Positions 57,575-64,000 of a stretch of 64,000 nt of DNA are shown here, in pieces. Under the pieces are notes generated by a model that was not told the DNA's origin, made no database searches, and saw only the letters and a list, made by a program, of their open reading frames with translations. Source of the stretch: Paracoccaceae bacterium (lineage in GTDB: Bacteria > Pseudomonadota > Alphaproteobacteria > Rhodobacterales > Rhodobacteraceae); contig WOUW01000008.1 in assembly GCA_009773055.1 (NCBI GenBank), positions 1 through 64,000 of the forward strand, in the 5' to 3' direction. Both the position numbers and the translations under genes were made by a program. How positions within the stretch are numbered: position 1 is the first letter of the stretch; each line of letters begins with the position of its first letter.

Positions 57575-59142
57575 GCGGCGGGCTTCAGTTCGATCTTGGT
57601 CGTCGCTTTCAGGGCGAGAGCCAGTGCAGCAAAGCGGGCCTGGGCGACCTCGCCGAACAGGCCGACGCCGTCTTCGGTCAAAGCGAGGGTCAGGAGACGT
57701 TTCTTCGGGTTCCAGCGCAGGGCACCGGCTGTGGACGGGTCGTCGATCGAGAACATCGCGCCGAAGCGCATGGCCTTGCCCAGAGCCTCGGCCTCCTGGA
57801 CGTCGCTTTCAGCGAGAAGGCGAAAGAGCGGTTCCATCCGGCTGCCCGCGCGGCTGTTCTTGTAGCGGTGGAGAAGGGCGAGGCCCAGAAAGACCCGGCC
57901 CGGATGGTCAAGGCCACCAAGGTTCGCGCGGGTGGCGTTGTCAAAGCAGGCTTCGGCCCGGTAGTCGGGGTGCGCACGCCAGGTGGTGTCGTGCAGAAGG
58001 CACGCGGCCTTGACGAGGCGCAGGCGGTCTTCTGACGCGCCCTTGAACACGGGTTCCAGGAAGGCGAAGAGCTTCTTGCCGAAGCCCGGGATGCGGGCCT
58101 GGGTCAGCTCGGCCATCCGGGCAGCCTCGATCAAGGGATCGCGGGCGCGCAAGCGGTCGGGCATCTGTTCAAAGAGAAGACCCTCGCGGATGCCATAGGC
58201 CGAGATATCAATCTCGGAGGGCTTCAGCACGCGGATGATTTCGCGCAGGACCTCACAGGCGAGGGGGACAAGCTCCATCCGTTCCGCCGAGGTGCCGGTG
58301 CGCCCGCGCAGGGCGGACAGGTCGGTTGCGGCAAGCCAGTCCAGCGTGGCGATGAGACCGTCGGGCGTCATGCGGTATTCGTGAAGGACGGTCAGGGGGT
58401 AATTCCGCCGCTCCATGTCGAGGCGCGCAATGACGCGCCAACTGCCACCGACCAGGTAGATGCGGTCGTTGTCGGGGCGGATTTCTTTGGCGGCACCTTC
58501 CAGGATCGTGTCGATGTGGTCCTTGCGCTTTTTCGGATCGGACGAGACCTGCTGCAGGCGGAACGGCCCAAGCGGGGTTGAGACGCGCTTGCCGACGCGG
58601 CCGTTGCCAATCCGCGCCAGTTCCATCGAGTTGCCGCCAATGTCGCAGACGATGCCCTTGGCCTCGGGCCAACCGAGAAGCACGCCTTGGGCCGAAAGCC
58701 GGGCCTCTTCGTCGCCGTCGATGACGTGAAGCTTGAGGCCGGTTTCGAGCAGGACCTGGGCCTGGAATTCGGGTCCGTCCTCGGCCTCACGCGTGGCGGC
58801 GGTCGCGACGACGGTGAAGGGGTGGATGTCCATGCCCTTGGCCAGAAGCGAGAACCGCTTGAGGGCGGCGAGCGCACGTATCTTGCCTTCGGGGTTCAGC
58901 CGTCCGGTTTCGGCGAGCCCCTTGCCAAGGCCGCACATGATCTTTTCGTTGTAGAAATAGGCCGGGCTGCGGGCGGCGCCATCAAAGACCACCATCCGCA
59001 CCGAGTTCGATCCCACATCGACAACGCCGACGCGGCTTAGCGCGCGGGCGGATGGGTCGTCGAACAAGGGTTTGCCGAAGGGGCCCCAGTCGCCGGCGTC
59101 ATCATCATCATCGGTTGCGGGGACGGGTCCATCAGCGGCCAT
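57571..59142 (-). CDS. Ppx/GppA family phosphatase
   Basis: VGVVDVGSNSVRMVVFDGAARSPAYFYNEKIMCGLGKGL, VCDIGGNSMELARI. Confidence 0.92.
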   Translation of the reverse strand: MAADGPVPATDDDDDAGDWGPFGKPLFDDPSARALSRVGVVDVGSNSVRMVVFDGAARSPAYFYNEKIMCGLGKGLAETGRLNPEGKIRALAALKRFSLLAKGMDIHPFTVVATAATREAEDGPEFQAQVLLETGLKLHVIDGDEEARLSAQGVLLGWPEAKGIVCDIGGNSMELARIGNGRVGKRVSTPLGPFRLQQVSSDPKKRKDHIDTILEGAAKEIRPDNDRIYLVGGSWRVIARLDMERRNYPLTVLHEYRMTPDGLIATLDWLAATDLSALRGRTGTSAERMELVPLACEVLREIIRVLKPSEIDISAYGIREGLLFEQMPDRLRARDPLIEAARMAELTQARIPGFGKKLFAFLEPVFKGASEDRLRLVKAACLLHDTTWRAHPDYRAEACFDNATRANLGGLDHPGRVFLGLALLHRYKNSRAGSRMEPLFRLLAESDVQEAEALGKAMRFGAMFSIDDPSTAGALRWNPKKRLLTLALTEDGVGLFGEVAQARFAALALALKATTKIELKPAA

Positions 59143-59212
59143 GGCAAGATTCCTTCGGGTCGCGTTGCGGCGGCATGGTGCCGGGGACCGGAAGGCCGGT
59201 CAACGGCCTTGC

Positions 59213-59250
59213 AGGGGCCAAATCCTTCGAAAAGATTTGCGCCTGGCCCT
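59213..59250 (-). terminator. hairpin overlapping the end of the 71-aa ORF
   Basis: GGGGCCAAATC-N9-GATTTGCGCCTGGCCCT nested inverted repeats (CAAATC 59219-59224 / GATTTG 59234-59239). Confidence 0.5.
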
Positions 59251-59464
59251 AGCGTTTTTTCGGTTTCGCCGAGGTGGAGCCGATGGCGCGGGCAGCCTCG
59301 GCGGCAGCGCGCAGTTCTTCGGCTATTTCCTCGGCTTCTTCGGGGTCGAAGTCGAGCGGCAGGTCGACCCCGCCTTCTACTTCGATGAAGATGCGGACCA
59401 TGCCAGCGTCGGTGGGGCCGATCTGCAGGTTTGCGGCGATGTCGCTGGGGGAATTGATGCCCAT
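59249..59464 (-). CDS. conserved hypothetical protein (71 aa), DUF6324-like
   Basis: MGINSPSDIAANLQIGPTDAGMVRIFIEVEGGVDLPLDFDPEEAEEIAEELRAAAEAARA. Confidence 0.75.
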   Translation of the reverse strand: MGINSPSDIAANLQIGPTDAGMVRIFIEVEGGVDLPLDFDPEEAEEIAEELRAAAEAARAIGSTSAKPKKR

Positions 59465-59599
59465 GGGAGTGCTCCGGCTTTGCGGTTCGGGTAGCGGTCG
59501 GCGCGGCGCGGTGCAAGAAAAAACCGTCGGCCGGGCCACCAACGCCGGGGCAAAGTTACTTGCATTCCGGGGGGAGCGGGGCTAAATCGCGCCTCAAGT

Positions 59600-59676
59600 G
59601 CAGCTTTAGCTCAGTTGGTTAGAGCACCAGATTGTGGATCTGGGGGTCCCCCGTTCGAGCCGGGGAAGCTGTACCA
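59600..59676 (+). tRNA. tRNA-His(GTG), CCA encoded
   Basis: GCAGCTTTAGCTCAGTTGGTTAGAGCACCAGATTGTGGATCTGGGGGTCCCCCGTTCGAGCCGGGGAAGCTGTACCA; anticodon loop TTGTGGA. Confidence 0.95.
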
Positions 59677-59684
59677 TCGAATTC

Positions 59685-59717
59685 AAGGACTTGGGCTCTG
59701 ATGCCCAAGTCCTTTTT
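59685..59717 (+). terminator. rho-independent terminator of tRNA-His
   Basis: AAGGACTTGGGC-TCTGAT-GCCCAAGTCCTTTTTC: 12-bp perfect stem plus T-tract. Confidence 0.85.
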
Positions 59718-60045
59718 CATTGGTGCCGCCCGCCGGGGTTCCGACGTCGCGGCGACCGAGGAAGGCGTCGCAGACCAGTCACTTTTTGGCGTTGCAGCGT
59801 GCAGGGTGGGGTTGTGACGGACGATTCTGCCAGGAAAGGGGCATTCTTGCGCAGGCGTCGTCGGGTTCTAGAGGCTGGACCTGACCGCTGGAGCGAGGCG
59901 AAGGATCCTGCGGCGGGGGCATCGTTCCACTGCACCAACCAGAGGTGCCATTTTTCACCGCAGTCATGCCAACGGCCCCCTGTGGTTCGGGACGCGGACC
60001 GTCAAGCTTGCGCCAAGACCGGTGCTTGGCAACACGCGACGGACC

Positions 60046-62391
60046 TCAAACCTGTGCGGTCCGCAGGCGCAGCGCATTCAGGACGACCGAGATGGACGAA
60101 AGGCTCATTGCAATTGCAGCGATGATCGGGCTGACCAGGATTCCGGTGAACGGGTAAAGAAGTCCCGCCGCGACCGGCACACCGGCAGCGTTGTAGATGA
60201 GCGCGAAGAAGAGGTTCTCGCGGATGTTGCGCATCGTCGCCTGCGAAAGGCGGCGGGCGCGGACGATGCCGTCGAGGTTGCCCTTCACGAGCGTGAAGCC
60301 GGCACTTTCGATGGCGACGTCGGCCCCGGTTCCCATGGCGATGCCGACATCGGCCTGCGCGAGGGCCGGGGCGTCGTTCACACCGTCCCCTGCCATCGCG
60401 ACCTTGTGCCCGGCCTTCTGCAGGTCCTGAATGATCCGAGCCTTGTCCTGCGGCAACACGTCGGCGCGTATCTCATCAATGCCAAGTCTCGCCGCGACGG
60501 CCTTGGCCGTGCGCTCGTTGTCGCCCGTCGCCATGATGATGCGCAGACCGAGATCGTGCAGGGCCTTGAGCGCTGCGGGCGTCGTTTCCTTGACCGGATC
60601 GGCCACGCTGACCAGTCCTGCCACGGCACCGTCCAGCACGACGAACATCACCGTCTCGCCCTGATCCCGGCGGGCGTCGGCCTTGGCGACCAGACCGGCG
60701 CCGGAAAGGCCGAGGTCTTCCAGAAGGCGCAGATTGCCAAGTGCCACGGGTCGGCCGTCCACGCGGCCCCGGACGCCCTTGCCGGTTACCGCTTCGAAGT
60801 CGGTCGCTTCCGACATTTGAACCTTGCGTTCCTCGGCACCCCGGACGATGGCCTCGGCCAGCGGATGCTCGGATCCCCGTTCCAGCGACGCGGCAAGGCG
60901 GAGGACTTCCGCCTCGTCATGGCCGGGTTCGGGCAAGACTGCGATCAGGCGGGGCTTGCCTTCGGTCAGGGTGCCGGTCTTGTCCACGATCAGCGTGTCA
61001 ATCTTCTCGAACCGTTCGAGCGCCTCGGCGTTCTTGATCAGGACGCCCGCCTGTGCCCCGCGGCCTGTCGCGGTCATGATCGACATCGGCGTTGCCAGAC
61101 CCAAGGCGCAGGGGCAAGCGATGATAAGCACGGCCACGGCGGCCACCAAGGCGTAGGACAGTGACGGTTCCGGTCCCCAGACCGCCCAGGCGATGAACGA
61201 CAGGGCCGCAACGGCCATCACCGCCGGCACGAAAAGGCCGGCGACGTGGTCGGCGTATTTCTGGATCGGTGCGCGTGACCGCTGCGCCTTGGCGACCATC
61301 TCGACGATCTGCGCAAGCATGGTGTCCGCGCCGACCCGGGCAGCCCGGATCACCAGCGCGCCCGTTCCGTTGATCGTGGCACCGGTGACCGGATCCCCAG
61401 CCACCTTTTCCACCGGCAGTGGTTCACCCGTGATCATGCTTTCGTCGATCGAGGAGCGGCCCTCGATGACCTCGCCATCAACCGGCACCTTGTCGCCCGG
61501 GCGAACGCGCAGGTGGTCACCCACCTGAACCTTGTCCAGCGGCACCTCTGCTTCGGTCCCATCGGGGCGGATCACCCGCGCGGTCTTGGCTGCAAGGTCC
61601 ATGAGGGCGCGGATGGCGCGGCCGGTTCCCTCTCGCGCGCGCAGTTCCATCACCTGACCCAGAAGGACCAGCGTGACGATCACCGCCGCCGCCTCGAAAT
61701 AGAGCCCCACCTGGCCATGTTCGTTGCGGAAGCCTTCGGGGAAGATCTGCGGCGCGATCACGCCTGCGACGCTGAACAGCCACGCGGCCATGACGCCCAT
61801 GGCGATCAGGCTGAACATGTTCAGGTTCCAGGTGACGAACGACACCCAGCCGCGCTTCAGGAAGGGCCAGCCGCACCAGAGGACCACTGGCGTGCCCAAC
61901 GCGAGTTCGATCCACATGTTGGTGTGTTCGGCGAAAACCTCGCGGATGAAGCCGAGGCCGATCATCGGTCCCATGGTCAGCAGTAGAAGCGGGACGGTCA
62001 GGGCCACGCCGACCCACATCCGCCGGGTGAAATCCACCAACTCGGGATTGGGGGCGTCGTCGCCCGCGCTTGTCGGGTCGCGTTCCAGACCCATCCCGCA
62101 GATCGGGCAGGAGCCTGGTTCGGTCTGCCGGACTTGCGGGTGCATGGGGCAAGTGTAGACCGGACCGTGCCAGCCGGCCGGAACGCGGTCATAGCCGGAC
62201 GCACTTGCGGTCTCTCGCGCTGGCATCCCGTGACCATTTGCCGTCGAATGGCCGTGGTCGGCTGCCGCCTGAGCTTCGGGCACCAGTGTCATTCCACACT
62301 TCGGACAGCTACCGGGATGGTCCTGCCGCACCTCGGGGTGCATGGGGCAAATATAGGTGATGCCGGGTGTCGAACTGTGCATGTGTTCCAT
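60046..62391 (-). CDS. copA: copper-translocating P-type ATPase with two N-terminal CPMHP heavy-metal-binding domains
   Basis: [26 protein letters not shown] (CPC), [53 protein letters not shown] and [29 protein letters not shown]. Start at 62391 chosen over 62487. Confidence 0.93.
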   Translation of the reverse strand: MEHMHSSTPGITYICPMHPEVRQDHPGSCPKCGMTLVPEAQAAADHGHSTANGHGMPARETASASGYDRVPAGWHGPVYTCPMHPQVRQTEPGSCPICGMGLERDPTSAGDDAPNPELVDFTRRMWVGVALTVPLLLLTMGPMIGLGFIREVFAEHTNMWIELALGTPVVLWCGWPFLKRGWVSFVTWNLNMFSLIAMGVMAAWLFSVAGVIAPQIFPEGFRNEHGQVGLYFEAAAVIVTLVLLGQVMELRAREGTGRAIRALMDLAAKTARVIRPDGTEAEVPLDKVQVGDHLRVRPGDKVPVDGEVIEGRSSIDESMITGEPLPVEKVAGDPVTGATINGTGALVIRAARVGADTMLAQIVEMVAKAQRSRAPIQKYADHVAGLFVPAVMAVAALSFIAWAVWGPEPSLSYALVAAVAVLIIACPCALGLATPMSIMTATGRGAQAGVLIKNAEALERFEKIDTLIVDKTGTLTEGKPRLIAVLPEPGHDEAEVLRLAASLERGSEHPLAEAIVRGAEERKVQMSEATDFEAVTGKGVRGRVDGRPVALGNLRLLEDLGLSGAGLVAKADARRDQGETVMFVVLDGAVAGLVSVADPVKETTPAALKALHDLGLRIIMATGDNERTAKAVAARLGIDEIRADVLPQDKARIIQDLQKAGHKVAMAGDGVNDAPALAQADVGIAMGTGADVAIESAGFTLVKGNLDGIVRARRLSQATMRNIRENLFFALIYNAAGVPVAAGLLYPFTGILVSPIIAAIAMSLSSISVVLNALRLRTAQV

Positions 62392-62680
62392 TTCGGCCTC
62401 GATAAGCTGGTCATGTCCGGGCGCTTCACGCAACAAAGCACCGCCTGCTCTGACCGGCGCCCGAACGGCCGCAGTCCCGTCCATCATCGCCCGACCAGCC
62501 TCTCAAGGCAACATCGCTTGAGACTTCGGAGGCACAACGGGATGCAATGGTCCCGTCTTCCTTCCAGCACCGGGCGGCAGACACTCAATCTTGTATTGAC
62601 GCTGGCGTCGCACCTTCTGCCAGATAGGGGCCAGACGAGATGGGAAGGGAACCCGCAGCGTGCGCCAAACGCCGAGGATA

Positions 62681-63010
62681 ATGGGACTGATCAAGCGGTC
62701 GGTGCAGGTTGCGAGCGTGGCGGTGACGCTGCTGATCGCCGTTGCCTTGACCCAGGTCTCGCATTCCGTTGCTCCTCGCACTGACCCACCGCCTCGCGCG
62801 GAAAGGGCCAGCCAAGTTGGCTACAAGGACTGTCACCTTTCATCACGCGCATGCTGCGACATGGGCCATTGTCAGCCCTTCAATACGGTCGAACCGATGG
62901 GAGAGGTCCGCATCGCTGCAGAGAACGGGGCATCGGCTTTCCGAAAGGTGCGACGCCCGAGCAGCGGTCCGGAAGTTCTGCTGCCGCCGCCCAGACTGAT
63001 GGTGGCATGA
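62681..63010 (+). CDS. small exported/anchored Cys-rich hypothetical protein (109 aa)
   Basis: MGLIKRSVQVASVAVTLLIAVALTQVSHSV... then YKDCHLSSRACCDMGHCQPFNTV. Confidence 0.5.
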   Translation: MGLIKRSVQVASVAVTLLIAVALTQVSHSVAPRTDPPPRAERASQVGYKDCHLSSRACCDMGHCQPFNTVEPMGEVRIAAENGASAFRKVRRPSSGPEVLLPPPRLMVA

Positions 63011-63046
63011 CTGCGCACGACAATCGAAAATTCAGGAGACCTAAAG

Positions 63047-63514
63047 ATGAATATCGTAAGAACCATCGTTGCATCGGCTGTGGCTGCGGCGGCGTTTTCG
63101 GCACCCGTTCTGGCACAGGAGTCCGATTTCCAGTTGCCCGAGCAGTGCAAGACCTCCATGGGCGGAATGGACCATTCAGCCATGGGCGATGGTGCCACCA
63201 GCGGCCAGATGGGCGGTGGCATGATGGGAATGGAAGGGATGGACCTTGGTGCAAGTCCTGAGCATGTCCAGGAGAACATGCGCAAGATGATGATCACCAT
63301 GCCCGCAATGCACGAGGGCATGATGAACGAGGATGCCGACGTTGCCTTTGCGTGCGGCATGATTGCGCACCATCAGGGCGCGATCGACATGGCCGAAGTG
63401 CTGCTGAAGCACGGCGACGATCCGGAGATGCGAACGCTTGCGGAGGAAATCATCGCAGCGCAAGTCGGCGAAATCGAGCGGATGACCGCATGGCTGGCTA
63501 AGAACGCCAAGTAA
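63047..63514 (+). CDS. DUF305 family exported protein, Met-rich
   Basis: MITMPAMHEGMMNEDADVAFACGMIAHHQGAIDMAEVLLKHGDDPEMRTLAEEIIAAQ; signal peptide. Confidence 0.92.
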   Translation: MNIVRTIVASAVAAAAFSAPVLAQESDFQLPEQCKTSMGGMDHSAMGDGATSGQMGGGMMGMEGMDLGASPEHVQENMRKMMITMPAMHEGMMNEDADVAFACGMIAHHQGAIDMAEVLLKHGDDPEMRTLAEEIIAAQVGEIERMTAWLAKNAK

Positions 63515-63598
63515 GACGAAGCGGGCCGTGCGGCGACAGTCGTGCGGCCCGATTCAGCATATCAGCGGGATCGTTCGCTATCCCGCGCAGGGTGTTGA

Positions 63599-64000
63599 TC
63601 AGGCCGCCGCGTAAGCGCTGAACACTTCGGTGGTGCCGTTCTTCCGGACCAGAAAGACTTCATAAGCTTCACGAGACTCTTCCGGCCCCATGCCAGGCGA
63701 TCCGAAGGGCATGCCGGGAACCGCAAGGCCGACGGCGTCTGGCCGTTCGGCAAGCAGGCGACGGATGTCCGCGACTGGCACATGACCCTCAAGCGCGTAT
63801 CCTTCCACGATCCCCGTATGGCAGGACTGCATTTCTGCCGGGATGCCCTGGGCGAGCTTGTGCTGCTGCAGGGCATCAGGGTCCATCTCCTCGACAGTCA
63901 CCGCAAAACCGGCCTGTTCGAGGATTGCCACCCAATCGTTGCAGCAAGGGCAAGTGGGGTCCTTCGCAACGTTGATCGAGGGTTCGAGCGCAAACGAAGG
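63599..64000 (-). CDS. DUF411 domain protein (5' end outside window)
   Basis: Frame continues past the listed GTG at 63931: PSFALEPSINVAKDPTCPCCNDWVAILEQAGFAVTVEEMD...IPAEMQSCHTGIVEGYALEGHVPVADIRRLL. Confidence 0.9.
   Translation of the reverse strand, partial: PSFALEPSINVAKDPTCPCCNDWVAILEQAGFAVTVEEMDPDALQQHKLAQGIPAEMQSCHTGIVEGYALEGHVPVADIRRLLAERPDAVGLAVPGMPFGSPGMGPEESREAYEVFLVRKNGTTEVFSAYAAA

Noticed and set aside
59634-60125. 163-aa ORF downstream of tRNA-His
   Set aside because: Begins inside the tRNA and runs through its terminator; composition not protein-like.

Overview
The window is a stretch of GC-rich alphaproteobacterial chromosome, Rhodobacteraceae-like by gene content and synteny. 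Most of it is ordinary core metabolism. Accessory material sits at both ends. On the left, an IS21-type element end interrupts a hipA toxin gene, beside hipB and a tyrosine integrase abutting tRNA-Thr(GGT). On the right, downstream of tRNA-His(GTG), is a copper-handling cluster (copA-like ATPase, Cys-rich exported protein, DUF305, DUF411). Recognisable blocks between them: murA-DUF2948-hisD-UPF0262-LMW phosphatase; a Phd/VapC toxin-antitoxin pair; HxlR/qorB-like; ade; putR/putA; metF; aroQ; an acyl-CoA ligase + thiolase pair converging on bioMNY; gabT; dprA; topA; choXWV with betI-betA; a propionyl-CoA assimilation locus (pccR-like regulator, pccB, pccA, mcm); and ppx. The most unusual signal is a ~77-nt structured element. 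It begins within a few nt of the stop codon of three unrelated genes (ade, topA, mcm), always in the same orientation, with outer arms that change in a compensatory way. Other points of interest are a frameshift in the normally essential topA, a lesion in bioM that removes the H-loop region and creates a bioM-bioN fused ORF, paired TTTGCAAA boxes at pccR and pccB, and several precise operator-like palindromes. All functional names come from reading the translations by eye; no database search was run.
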